This document shows positions 35,574-46,560 of a stretch of 64,000 nt of DNA, in pieces; position 1 is the stretch's first letter, and every line of letters starts with the position of its first letter. Source of the DNA: Zhengitettix transpicula (lineage: Eukaryota > Arthropoda > Insecta > Orthoptera > Tetrigidae); contig CM073590.1 of NCBI GenBank assembly GCA_037074705.1, positions 139,829,600-139,893,599 on the forward strand. Reading direction: 5' to 3'. The position numbers and the translations under genes were made by a program. The notes under the pieces were generated by a model. That model searched no databases. It had not been told where the DNA came from and worked only from the letters and a program-made list of their open reading frames with translations.

Positions 35574-36610
35574 ATGCGTGATTTTGTTGAGCAAAGAACT
35601 TGAATCATTTTGTTTGCGGAACGAATATTCTTGTGCGGACACGTTGACAATGTTGCGGAAGGCCTTTGGTGATCAAAACGTTTATAAGTGGTACAACGTG
35701 TTCAAAGAGGGCCGAGAACGCGTTGAAGACGAACCGCGCTCTGGACGACCATCAACGTCTACCGACGAAAGCCACGTCTAAAGAATCAAAGATTTGGTGC
35801 TTGAAAATCGTCGATGGACAATTAGAGATCACGCAGATAGTGTTGGAATATCATTTGGCTCAGACCAAACCATTTTGAAGAATGTTTTGTGTCTCGAACG
35901 CGTCAAGTCTCGATTGGTGACAAAATCGCTCAATTTTTTGGGAAAAAAGCTTCGCATTGATGTGTGTGAAACTTTTCTGTCTGACTATCAGGACCACTTG
36001 AAATGCATCATTACTGGAGACGAGACTTGGATTTACACATACGACCGTGAAACCACCGACCAATCCAGCGAATATCGTGCAAAAGGTGAAGCAAGACCGA
36101 AAAGACCACGGCAAAGTCGATCGAAAATCAAGGTAATGTTGACAGTTTTCTTTGATTATCGTGGTGTGGTGCACTATGAATTCCTTCCGCCGGCCAAACT
36201 GTCAACAAAGAATATTATTTGAGCGTTATGCGTCGTTTGCGTAAAGCTATTCGTCTAAAACGGCCGGAATTCTGGGCGAACTACTCTTGGTTCCTTCATC
36301 ACGATAATGCACCATGTCATACTGCATTGGTTCTTCGCGACTTTTTTGCCAAAAACTCGAGTCATATCATTCCGCAACCACCGTATTCGCCTGATTTGGC
36401 TCCGTGCGACTTCTGGCTATTCAGAAAACTTAAAAGGTCAATGCGGGGACGCCGTTTTGACACGATTGAGGAGATAAAAACCGAATCTTGAAGGCTATAC
36501 CGGAAAAAGACTATTCCGACTGTTTCGAGAACTGGAAAAAGCGTTGGAAAAAGTGCGTTTTATCGGACGGGGATTACTTTGAAGGGGATGAAATTGATTT
36601 TGATGAATAA
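35574..36610 (+). pseudogene. Mariner transposase gene, disrupted
   Basis: The family's product cuts and pastes the element at TA sites. The reading frame starts at ATG 35574 (MRDFVEQRT) and is lost to a frameshift near 35600. It resumes as FCLRNEYSCADTLTMLRKAF and EDEPRSGRPSTSTDE, the helix-turn-helix DNA-binding half. A TAA at 35779-35781 is in frame before RIKDLVLENRR. The catalytic core keeps GDETWIYTYD (first Asp), a frameshift occurs near 36190-36205, then FLHHDNAPCHTA (second Asp) and YSPDLAPCDFWLF (third Asp) follow. Thirty-four residues separate the last two, so it is a DD34D mariner. A last frameshift at about 36487 precedes the tail, which ends GDEIDFDE and TAA at 36608-36610. One nonsense and three frame breaks make it inactive, although all three catalytic Asp residues survive. 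Confidence 0.95.
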
Positions 36611-36635
36611 ATAACGAATTTATATTTTATAAATA

Positions 36636-36663
36636 AATTCACCTTATTTTTTGGTCACAGTGG
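36636..36663 (-). repeat. Mariner right terminal inverted repeat
   Basis: On the minus strand it begins CCACTGTGACCAAAAAAT, then AAGGTGAATTT. It is immediately followed on the plus strand by the TA duplication. Confidence 0.95.
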
Positions 36664-37865
36664 TATGTTCACGTTCCAGCGTTCCGACTGCCTCTGATAT
36701 GTCGGGTCCAGGTTCTGTTTCAGGTTTGGTCCATCCTCACTGCAGCGATGAAATTCTCACGTGCCACCGATATCGCTATTACTTAATTTAATTTTCACCG
36801 TACTCAGCTGCCCATCCAAACTGCAACGCGATATTCTCATAGGACGAAGGCCGGAACAACTAATATTGTCTCCCCGCACTCGGCACCTCCTTTCATTACG
36901 CCTCACCGAACACTTGTCCCTGACATTAACAACACCTCTCCTAGAATGAACCGCCTGTTCCGACAACCATGCGAAATTTTGAATCTTTAATCAATTCTAT
37001 ATGATTTTGTCTGACATCAAACTATGTTGTGCGGCAAAACATATCACACAAAAGTTATAAAATGAAGTCAGATTAATTTATTTCACTCGAGAATTGTAAT
37101 GTGTAGGACGAATGTATTTCTGATATATTTGCATCTAAACATCTGGAATCCATAGTTTTGCTTATGTTAAGGGTCACGAATAATTAATTTTTTATTGCTA
37201 TGTAGGAATAATTGTAAGCGTTAAAGAACACAAGGGTTGAAGCGCAGTCCAAGTATGTAATGCACATTTTCATTTAAAACCACCACTCATACGCATTCAG
37301 TAAAATTTGTTCCATTAACAAATTAAATACAGCTCTATCGCACTGAAAATGAATTACACTATTTATTTGTTGACAGCACAGTATACACTGTGAATATATT
37401 CTGTTTGTTCTCTTTAATTGCTGAATGATTCGGGGAATGTATTTTATATACCGAAATGCTATTTGCTTTGTACTTATTGTATTACTAACAATGATAATTT
37501 TAAAATGACAATGAAACGTTGAATGAAATTCTGTACTCAAAGCATTGTAAAACTTTATTACAAACGATTTTGTTAAGAATATTATCAGCGTGATGCCTAA
37601 TTACATTAGATTACGTCTGATTTTACTGTTACGAAATATTACCTTATTTTAAATACGAATTGAAGATAAATTACACATTTGTTCGTTGACTGTATAGTAT
37701 ACACATAAAATAATACCATATTTTTTAAAAAAGAAATCAAATCCATTTTAATAGTTATTTTTGAATAATTTGAATTAGTGCAAGATAATAAATTGAAAAA
37801 AACGAGGAATCTGCGTTAAAATTTGTACTAATTAGATGTCGAAGTAGCCAATTAACAGACAAAAT
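36664..37865. other. Spacer
   Basis: A GC-richer part at 36666-36960 has overlapping short open frames on both strands that match nothing I know. The rest is AT-rich. Confidence 0.5.
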
Positions 37866-37935
37866 TAAATGATACAATAAAAAGCAGACATTGTCTTTTG
37901 AATCATTGATGCTTTCGTCAGGTGATTCAAAATCG
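37866..37935 (-). repeat. Penelope-type terminus, fragment
   Basis: On the minus strand it reads GAATCACCTGACGAAAGCAT, then CAATGATTCAAAAGAC and AATGTCTGCTTTTTATTG. The start matches the 26101 and 46290 copies (AATCACCTGACGAAAGCAAC). CTGACGA is at 37915-37921; the GAAAC core is decayed. Confidence 0.65.
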
Positions 37936-38224
37936 CAGGAGCGGCGAGATCAAGGTGAATAACTCAAAAGCAAAGCTAAAACGAACTGAAACGAAAAGAT
38001 AATATAACAGCAAGACGTTTCCCTAACAAATAGGATTCATAGCTATAATCATATTATATATATAAAATGGTAATGACCCAATTACATATTGGTTAATTTT
38101 TAAATATTCTCATAATTTAAAATAAATTTTGTTTCGAAATTCACGGGATTTATGATTTATTTAAATTATTTTTTTTGTATTCCGTGGCTTAGCACTTAAT
38201 CGGCAGTACGAATAAATAGCTCGG
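37936..38224. other. Spacer
   Basis: AT-rich; nothing recognised. Confidence 0.5.
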
Positions 38225-38485
38225 AATTTTTTTTAGGGTAACAGACGACATGAGGATAATCCACATGGTGGCAACCCCCCTTTAATAGCATAGGAAGGGA
38301 TTTGAAAGGGAGGATGCAGAAGGGTAGAGGAAGGTAGCCAGGGTTAACTAGGGCCCCACAGCTTTGGTTTAAGGATCCTACACGGCAATTTGCCTAAAAG
38401 TGATGCAGGGAAAACCCTATAAAAATCTGTATCAGGTACGTCGGTCATTTGGTACTTGTCCCACGCCCTTCCGATGGCGGGAAAA
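38225..38485 (+). repeat. Dispersed repeat family A, 5' half
   Basis: Contains GAGGATAATCCACATGGTGG, TTTAATAGCATAGGAAGGGA, TTTGAAAGGGAGGATGCAGA, GGGTAGAGGAAGGTAGCCA, GATGCAGGGAAAACCCTA and ACTTGTCCCACGCCCTTCCG. It stops abruptly after GATGGCGGGAAAAGAGTTT, where the 61572 copy continues for another 270 bp. Confidence 0.95.
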
Positions 38486-39799
38486 GAGTTTACAGTGAAC
38501 ATTTCAATTCGAAATGTTCTGAAATTTTGTTGCAGATACCTCAAAAGGTTGTGAGTTGTTATTATTTAAAAAAAACGCCGAAAGCTTCCCTATCGCTACA
38601 TTGCAATAAAGGATGATCGCCATGGGCATGGGAAATTCGATAGTAGAGTAAACAAACGATTAATGCACGAGTTCTTCGGCAAATTTGTCAAGAACACCGA
38701 TTCCTTCCTAGTGATGTGGCCACTAACTGTGTGATTTTCAATTTAATGTTGCCAAATTTTAAGCAATTTATCCGCATATAAAAATGCGCACTTTAAAATA
38801 AGATATATCAGAGGATTTATTGCAAAACAAAATAACATGAAATTGACAATTGACATTGGTTTATGAATGCAATAAGGGACAACCACGGAATCTGATTACG
38901 TAAACTTCAGCCGGAGTCATCGTGAAATGGTGATCGGCGTTTCTTCTTCTCTCGTCTCCTATAGCAAGTCCTCATTTAGAGAATTTTGATCTCCATCTCG
39001 TCCCCAATCGTCCAGTCCAGTCTCCTTGCTTAACCATCCCCATTCAGACCATGATCTGTAGCTCTTGCCAAACTCAATCTTCTTTCTTCAAAAAACTGTC
39101 CCTCCCAAGAATTCTCTTCAAGGTGTAGTGCTTAGTTTATGGATGCAAATTCTTGTTTCCTTTTTGCGCACTTTGCATCTTTTGTTAATGTCAATATGGA
39201 AAATTTTATCCTCCAAATATTATTACACAATGAAACCACACTTATAAGATCATGACGAAAAAATATCTGCAATAACGTTTGATTAATGACTTCAATTAGT
39301 TTTCGTGTGAAACCTTCACCATAATACAAATTATGTGTCTCATGCGGTCATCTGCGGTCACTCAATTTGGCATCCAGGTTCAACTACCTCGTACTTTGCT
39401 GATAACCCACGAATATTTTGATCAATTTCACTTCGATTGATTTGAATTGACTTCGTTAATAAGAATGAAGAAATATAAATAATGTATACGTATCGTACTT
39501 GGCTTCGCTTAGCTCTCCTACAGTAGCAAAACCAAATATTTTTGAATTACGATACATTATAACCTCGTATAGGAGATCAAAGTGAAACAACTACAGTTTA
39601 CTTGTTTGCCTAAGATGAATATTTTGTATTGCAGAGATGCAGTGGCACTCTGAGACTCTGCTGACCGTATTGACAAGTGTCCATACGGGATCAATCCTGC
39701 CTGTTTTTGTGCAAAGTATGTATATTGAAGAGATTACATATGTGTAATGACAACATATGTGTAATGTTTCATATAAATTATTTATTTAATTATTGGCCG
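38486..39799. other. Spacer
   Basis: Unremarkable mixed DNA. A CT-richer patch is at 38940-39090 and a 17-bp direct repeat (ACATATGTGTAATG) at 39736-39768. No gene seen. Confidence 0.5.
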
Positions 39800-40260
39800 G
39801 CGTAACTTTGAGGCCAGACCATCCTAAATAACAGCATTGTTTGGCGCGAGAATGCAAAGACTATAATGATTGCTACGGAGTATTGTCAAAAAGACGCTCA
39901 GAACTTTAGCGTCGACAGTAACTCAGATAATCAGAGATCAGAGTGTGTGTTTAGGAGGCTGAACAGTATGTTGTGAGAAATAGTCAGTCGTGTGTGTTCT
40001 GGGAGCACGGCGAGAGTCTGCGGTGGTCGAATTCCGTAAAGTATATATTCGTTTTTCCATTAAAGATTTTCTATAGCAAAACTGAATGTGACCATATGTA
40101 CGACAATAAAGCAGTCAGTTGCCGAAAGCGTTGGAAAGTGAGACGATAATAAAATCATTGCTATGGCCTGTCAATGAAATAAGTCTTCTATAAAAATTAA
40201 AGAATCACGTGTGAACAAACCAGAGGAGTTCTAAATAAATGGTATGTATAAAAAACTTTC
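39800..40260. other. GC-richer block, possibly LTR or exon-like
   Basis: Contains AGATCAGAGTGTGTGTTTAG, GAGCACGGCGAGAGTCTGCG near 40003 and AATAAATGGTATGTA near 40235, the last resembling a splice donor after a short ATG. There is no long open frame. The style resembles an LTR or 5' untranslated region, but no partner repeat occurs in the window and the identity is not settled. Confidence 0.25.
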
Positions 40261-40394
40261 TTCTGTAAACGTAACTGTCGTTTACCGCCAGATTTATATA
40301 GCATTGTCAGACTTTTCAGATTTGTATAGTTTTTGTTGTAGGTATAAAAATTTGCTATTGTAAATTTAAATTCACTTAGCTTTTTGTCAAGTGA

Positions 40395-40528
40395 CTATTA
40401 CAGTTGTGTCGCTTTAGGCTCTACTTCGCACCTGAGGTAAGGGACAAGGATCACTGATACGTTGTGTGGTTTTTATATTATCACTTTTTTCTCTGAATTG
40501 GCTATCTTCCTATTTCGTTTTGCTTTTG
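40395..40528 (+). repeat. Penelope-type terminus, single copy
   Basis: Reads GTTGTGTCGCTTTAGGCTCT, GCACCTGAGGTAAGGGACAA, GGATCACTGATACGTTGTGT and GGTTTTTATATTATCAC, then CTGAATTGGCTATCTTCCTA. This is the same order of words as the 34262-35085 and 41085 termini. The core is decayed (CTGAGGT, GATAC). Confidence 0.85.
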
Positions 40529-40905
40529 TAACAAAAATTTGAAAATCACCGTCTTTATTAGGCGGTCCTGAAATTTATATTATCATAGAAGCTGAGCCAT
40601 TTACTTTCAAATATAAAATCTAAATTCAACAAAAAACCAAATTTGTCAAATAAATCATATTTTGTTTCCTCTTTTTAAAATATTGGTTTAACTTCAACTT
40701 CTTTCCTCTGTAATTTAATTAAAAGTATATACCAAATAATTTTTTTCCCAACGTGGTGGCTTTATTTTAATAGTTTTTGAATACCACAATATATATAAAC
40801 GTGAAGAACAGTAGTTTCAATCTTGGCAGCGCTGCGGGTAGTCGCCTGGGTTACCATTAAAACGCAACGCAACGTGCAACACTAGGTGAATAGATAGTTT
40901 TAATA
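40529..40905. other. Spacer
   Basis: AT-rich between two Penelope-type termini. The internal part of the element may have been here, but no domain is readable. Confidence 0.45.
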
Positions 40906-41236
40906 AGAAGAAAAATAGTCAAATACAGACAAAAAAGTTAGGATATAAATAGGACACAACGTGTTTTCAAACATAGTTCCTTTCTTCTGGAACTAAGAAA
41001 AATGAAAACACTAGAACCCATTGCGACACAACTGCACAATACAGTTGACAAACAACTAAATACCTCACGGCTTTAGAGTTTGATCTCCATCAACTGTATT
41101 GTGCGGTTGTGTCGCTTTAGGCTCCTTTTTTAGATTTCTTAGCATCTGAAGAAAGGAACAAGGTTTGCAGAAGCGTTCTGTCGAATTTATATCATCACTT
41201 CTTTTGTCTGTATTTGGCTATTTTTCTTATTTTTAA
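40906..41236. repeat. Inverted pair of Penelope-type termini
   Basis: The left arm (40906-41060, minus oriented) and right arm (about 41085-41236) are reverse complements. They share AAATACAGACAAAAAAG against CTTTTGTCTGTATTTG, and GCGACACAACTGCACAATAC against GTATTGTGCGGTTGTGTCGC. The loop is only about 25-50 bp and has no coding content. The right arm has CTGAAGA (41146-41152) then AAGGAACAAGGTTTGC and AGAAGCGTT. The left has CAGAAGA with AACACGTTGTGTCC. Two termini face each other with the element body deleted, or the pair arose by inverted insertion. Confidence 0.9.
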
Positions 41237-41719
41237 TTTCAAAACAGATGTATTGTTTTCATTTGAATAGATATTGTCTCGTATCAAAATTTGCTAATAT
41301 ATTAGTCCAGTATATTAAGCGATAAAGAAATAGTAATATTATGAAAAGTGTAGCAAATTAAAAATTTCTAAAAATATTTGAAAAAGTAGTGCTGCGACAC
41401 GATAAATGTTAATACACATTTTAGTTACAGTTTTCAAAACTATACTTTTATAATTTAGTAATAGTCATTTTATAATTATTTCCAATACAAGCCAAGTTGT
41501 GATTGGATGATATGGTCTTATTCTTATACGTGACATTCAAATTTATGATTGATTACTCCCATCAAACTAGCTCGAAATTAGAGAAGATTGAATCTAGCGT
41601 CTGCTTAGGCAAATAAATAAGATAATATTTAAGAATGTAAAGTTTTGTCGATTCGAGTTTGTCGTGAAATATCTTTTCGTCGTTTCATCAAAACCCTCTG
41701 TTTCTGTTACTCAATTACA
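41237..41719. other. AT-rich spacer
   Basis: Nothing recognised. Confidence 0.5.
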
Positions 41720-42145
41720 GAAGTCACACTCATAAATCAGGAGAATTGCTGGAAGCTACGAAACGGAGAATTTGTTTAGGCCAGTCTCTTTGTAGTATCT
41801 GGCGACGGAATTTCTGAGCCTCGCGGCAAACGAGCGCCTGTGATGAAAGAGCTAATAAGTGCGCTATGGTCCGCAGCACTGATTTGCCGCCTGGAAAGAG
41901 GGCCAGCTGCGCTGATAAAGTTGCCACCGTCCCTCTTAAGTGTCTCGCTACGTCCCATTGAATATTTAATCGCACTGTGGTATACCGCACTAATGACGCC
42001 ATTCATATTCATGAAGCACGCCAGCCAGACAGACTCGGAATATAGAACAGCTGTGGAAATTCAATCTCGACACTTGTTGTGTGGCAGCAGCGAAATGTTG
42101 CACATGTTCAAAGTCGCATTTAACGAATGTACGTCTCAATGATGA
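41720..42145. other. GC-richer island with overlapping open frames
   Basis: A single block of balanced base composition between AT-rich flanks. Open frames occur on both strands (plus 41840-42142, 100 codons; minus 41730-42002, 90 codons), none with a known domain. Words such as TTGAATATTTAATCGCAC (near 41958) look like homeodomain-type sites. It does not recur in the window, so it may be single copy. A conserved noncoding element or an unrecognised exon are both possible. Confidence 0.3.
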
Positions 42146-42569
42146 AGGGACAGCCGGACCACAGTTACAGGAACAATTGTTAACAAGTGTTGCATGGACT
42201 TACGTTGTTCTTTGACAGGGAAATAATTTAAAAATCAAATAACAACAAAAGTTCAAAGTAAAAATAAAAAAAAATATTATAACTTTGGCGTAAACCTGTG
42301 GTAATAAAAGCGGAAGGCTACGGCTGTAGTCATGTTTATGTGAGAGAATAATAAAATTACTTTTACGAACGACTAGACACGTTTTATTGAATACATGGGT
42401 AAATGTATTGTAATGTACACAAATGGACCTTTAATTAAATATACTTTGATTCTCGTTGAAGCTATAAAGTAATAATTAACTGGAAGGCGTTATTTAAATA
42501 AAAGAACTTATAAACTTTACAAACAAAAGATTTATTTTGTGACAATCATTTAAAAAAATTACAAATTTA
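42146..42569. other. AT-rich spacer
   Basis: Nothing recognised. Confidence 0.5.
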
Positions 42570-43425
42570 AAATATTAGATCTCAGGGTCTTCACTGGGTT
42601 TGATAATGGACACATCAATTTTATTTATAATCTTATTAACCAACAAATCACAATTAAAAGAAAGGAAATTTACTTGACCATTAAACTGGAACGAAATTTA
42701 AAATCAGAACGAAATTAAGAAGTAAAAAGAAAATATTAACAATTTAAACGGAGAACGAAATCTGACTTCTATCTTTCAATTACGTTTACATAATTAATCA
42801 TTTAGTAAATTGTTACATCTGCCCAGCATTCCAGCATACCTTTCATTTACGAAAACACTATTGCGGGATTTTACACTGATTCTAAACTCACAGATTTTAC
42901 ACTGATTCTAAGACAAAATTTTATATGATGTCAGGAACTGGGATGATCATCCCCTTTTGTTGTCAGCTACCCGTTGACTGCTAGCCTTAGGAGAATTCTG
43001 CTTGCCTTAGGTGAATTCCTTGTTCTGTAGATTTTCCAGTCTTTACTTCATTGGACTCAAACTGAAATTTTACTATTTCTGGCCGGCTATGGACACAAAA
43101 CTGCTGTTACTTAGCAAGTTTAGACGTTATGCACTCGTGAATGTTTTACTTTGTCCTCAGAAATGTCCAGGCACCAACTAACTCTGTTAAATCCTAATTG
43201 CCGATCCTGTTGAATTCTCCTCCAGCTAACAGTTATACCTTGACGATGTCTTTCCGCGTACTGAATTCTCGTCTTGCATTTTCGCGCGCAATACACCGTT
43301 TTTCGGACCTTCCGACAAAGGAACAGAGCTGGGCTCCATTGTCGCTATGCTCTGGACCGCCGCTCTCAAACAATTTAGATTTTTATGTTCAAACAATTAA
43401 TGTCCTAATTAATTGACATTACAGT
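42570..43425 (-). mobile_element. LTR-like dispersed repeat, copy 2
   Basis: Same landmark order as 32565-33425: CACTGGGTTTGATAAT (42592-42607), TTTTACACTGATTCTAA twice (near 42872 and 42895), GACAAAGGAACAGAGC (near 43314), CTCCATTGTCGC, and GTCCTAATTAATTGACATT (near 43402). The copies are well diverged between these blocks. On the minus strand the end reads ATTATCAAACCCAGTGAAG. No coding domain is visible. A solo LTR is the likeliest class. Confidence 0.5.
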
Positions 43426-44129
43426 ATACTGGATGCTTTATGTAGATGTTAATGTAACGGCATTAACTCACAACGAGATTATTTTTATTGTAACGGACTT
43501 ATGAATGCATAAGTGTATGTTATATTATTTACGTCGGTATAATTTAGATTTTTTAAGTCAGAATTTCAGTCTAAATTTGATAAAGTTATTTATAAGATCG
43601 CGGATAAAATTCCCAGGAATATGAATTCCATGATGGACTTGTAAATACGGGGATGGGGGAATTGACACAAAATAAGGCGTATCATATCAACCAAGAAGTC
43701 TTCAACCCCATGAATTCCGTGAGTTATTTGTTGTAGGTGGAAGCCGTTTTCATTCAGTGCGTTAATAAATGAAACAATTTTTCGTATCGCCTTTTGTTTT
43801 CGTAATAATAAATGCATTGTTGCAAGTAAATAAATATTAAGTTTGTAGTCACTTAAAATTCCATATAGCTTTTTCTAAGTACACATTGAACATCAATTAT
43901 TATAAAATGTAACATACGTAAGAACGATAGTTAAAATAATTTTTTTCTTATTGAATCCTAAGAAATATAAAATCATTTCTCAAGAACATGAAATTTTTTT
44001 TAAGTTTCTTTAGTATGTTCTGCAAGTAAAATGCAATTCACTGCTTTGATATAATAACAAATCATATGGCTAAGAGTATTTGGAGAGAGGGATTTCTGGC
44101 TGATTACATTGGTTTAAGGTATTTACAGG
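43426..44129. other. AT-rich spacer
   Basis: The part next to 44130 may be the 3' untranslated region of the minus-strand LINE, since A-rich runs occur on the minus strand near 43993. Nothing else is recognised. Confidence 0.45.
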
Positions 44130-45645
44130 TTGACAATTATTTGTGTAAGTCTTGTGGAAGCTTTCGTTTGAGTCTTTTATGGGTGTTTTTTTGTCCTAGA
44201 TTTAATTTCTTTGCGCTTTTACACTTCACTATATTTTTGACAAAGTTACTGCTTAGGCTGTGGATGTAGTTTGTTAAAAGTGAAACCTTTAATTCTTCGT
44301 GTATTTGACTGTTTAGTATGAACCACGGGCTGTTAATTGCAATACGTAGCACTTTATTCTACATGATTTGAAGTTTCTTCAGCGAACTTGTAGGTGCGTT
44401 GCTCCAAGTTGGCAGGCGTATGTAAGAATGGGTCGGAGAATCGATTTATAAATTAGGAGCGAGGATTAAACTTGGAGATGAGATTTTCGGTTGATCATAG
44501 GGTAGAGCAGAGAGAGTTTTGCGTAGCACTCATTTAGTTTTTTATGAATGTGGTATCTCCAGTTGAGTTTTGCATCTAGGCGGACCCCTAGATACTTTAT
44601 CGCTGAGTTCTTTGGGTTACATGTTATTTCACTATTGTGCAGTCGGTGTGTCGGTAGTTGAGTATAGCGCTTGTGTGTGAACATCTTTGCTTGGCATTTA
44701 GTAGTGTTAATTTTTATTTTCCATTTTATATACCAACCAAACGTTACATTCATTGCATTTTGAAGGTGTTGAAGTGTAGTTTCTATTTTGGCACTCTGTG
44801 ATAGTACCGCGGTGACGTCGGGAAACATGGCTAGCGTTTAGTCGTTCACTGGGGGCACATCGTGTACGTAGAGGTTGGACAAGGCTGGTCCCAATAGGCT
44901 CCCTTGGGGGACTCCTGCTTTTGTTGTCTTGATGCTAGATAGTGATGCGTTGATTCTTACTCTGAACGTCCTGTCGGTCGGGAAGGATTCTATAGTTTTT
45001 ATTATGTAATCCGGAATGTTTAATTTAATCATTTTATACAAGAGTACTTCCAGCCAAACCTTGTCGAAGGCTCTTTCCAGATCTAGAAAGACTGCTGCAG
45101 TGTATTTAATCTCTTCAAATCCCTTTTCAATCGTCTCTGTTATTCTGATGAGTTGGTGAATAGTCGAGTGTGACTGTCTGAACCCAAACTGATGAGATGG
45201 TATAACTTCATGTTCGTGCATGTATTCTTGCAGTCTAGTGAGGATCACCTTCTCTAGTAGCTTGGCTGAAGTGGACAGCAGGCTAATGGGTCTGTAGCTG
45301 TCAGGCTCATGTTTGTTCTTGCTAGTTTTGTAGATTGGTAAGACGTTTGCTGTTTTCCATGCCAGAGGAAACTATCCAAGTCTTATACCACCATTAAATA
45401 GGCTACAGCTTTCTTTGATACGTTTTTCAATATTTCGTTGGTTATCAGGTCTGGTCCAGGGGTCTTCCGTTTAGGCAGTCGCTGTATATATTGCTGGAAT
45501 TCTTGAGTAGACACGGGGATTATTTCCATGGCTTCCCGCCTGTGAAAATCAGCTAGGGTGGTTTCTATTTCGGTAGCAAGTACAGGTACATCTACGTCTG
45601 CATTTGTTGTAAACACGTTTTCCAGGTGCGTGGCCAATATTTATG
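44130..45645 (-). pseudogene. 5'-truncated Jockey-like LINE reverse transcriptase
   Basis: The minus strand gives, in order: LENVFTTN and RLPKRKTPGPDLITNEILKN (start of the domain, 45383-45637); across a frame break, WKTANVLPIYKTSKNKHEPD and SYRPISLLSTSAKLLEKVI; then an open frame (44838-45248) with HQFGFRQSHSTIHQLIRI, AAVFLDLERAFDKVW and AGVPQGSLLGPALSNLYVHD. A TAA stop at 44838-44840 is followed in the same frame by LAMFPDVTAVL, where FADDTAVL is usual, so the catalytic Asp pair is broken. KYLGVRLDAKLNW and, after another stop, ILRPILTYACPTWSNAP and NKVLRIAINSPW finish the C-terminus. The type is the Jockey clade. The endonuclease and ORF1 are missing. Confidence 0.93.
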
Positions 45646-46289
45646 CATTACGCGCTAGATTATAAATATGAACTTTATTCATTAAGTAAATTATGTGGTA
45701 TTATTAAAAACTAGACATTTACTGAATTAGAGGATCTTTTCTCACATGAACCCATACATGGAAAGAAACAAGAAAAGGGGCGCGTGGAAATATGCATTGG
45801 TCGGCATGGAAAACTATAACTTATGGTGTTCGGTAGAGTTCTTCTGCAGCCCCATTACCTTTGATCCAACATACTATAACCTTACAATTATTTAAATCCA
45901 ATAAAACCGTTTCCTCACGCAGAAGATGCGAAACGGACACAGACTAAATAATTCTGGATTGCGATAAAGCAGCTGAAATTGTGCAATAATGTTGTGGTTC
46001 CCAACATTTTCTGACAAACTGAATACTGATGCGAAAAAATGTTATGTGTGAAATAGGTACTCGTGTCAAAATTTAATAACTGTCGTGAGTTCTTTTATTA
46101 AAATTGGAGAGTTTCAAACTCAAATCAGAATTTGTGGTTACTATATAATATTTATTAACGCGATTTTCAAAAAACTAATATAATTTATTTAAATAACTTG
46201 TAAAATGATAAACATGTGTACAAATGGCGATTATGTTGCCACCGCCACTTATTAATGAATATATCTGAAATTATAAAGTATAAAACGGC
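45646..46289. other. Spacer
   Basis: Nothing recognised. Confidence 0.5.
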
Positions 46290-46560
46290 AGTGTTAAAAG
46301 TATACACACCGCACAAATCATAGCTTTTCAGTTCGTCACCTGGTTAGTGCGGTGTGTCGTTTTTACGGCTCTTGGTTATTTTTAATCACCTGACGAAAGC
46401 AACAAGGATTGCAGAAAATTGTGATATTTAATTAGAATGAAAAAATGTACGTCTAATTGAAAATAATGAATAAGAAAGATAGCCAATTCAGACAAAAAAG
46501 TGATAATATAAATACATATGGGACAATGATCCCTGGGACGTTGTCAATAGTTTCGAATTT
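46290..46560. repeat. Back-to-back Penelope-type termini
   Basis: The first unit (46290-46431, plus) has an 11-bp stem ACACACCGCAC/GTGCGGTGTGT, then AATCACCTGACGAAAGC, AACAAGGATTGCAGAAA. CTGACGA is at 46390-46396, GCAA/TTGC can pair as helix II (46399-46402 with 46409-46412) and GAAA is at 46414-46417. The second unit (about 46440-46560, minus oriented) reads GAATAAGAAAGATAGCCAAT, TCAGACAAAAAAGTGATA and GGGACAATGATCCCTGGGAC, matching the left terminus of the 34262 element. The order is outward, opposite to that at 34262-35085. Confidence 0.8.

Larger units (their letters stand above)
35379..36663 (+). mobile_element. Complete mariner transposon (inactive)
   Basis: The element is 1285 bp, the normal mariner size. 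It has terminal inverted repeats of about 28 bp beginning CCACTGTGAYCAAAAA and continuing AAGGTGAA at each end (35379 and, inverted, 36663). It is flanked by a TA target duplication at 35377-35378 and 36664-36665. The transposase reading frame lies between, in the plus direction. The ends are intact while the gene is broken, so the copy could in principle be moved only by a transposase from elsewhere. Confidence 0.97.
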
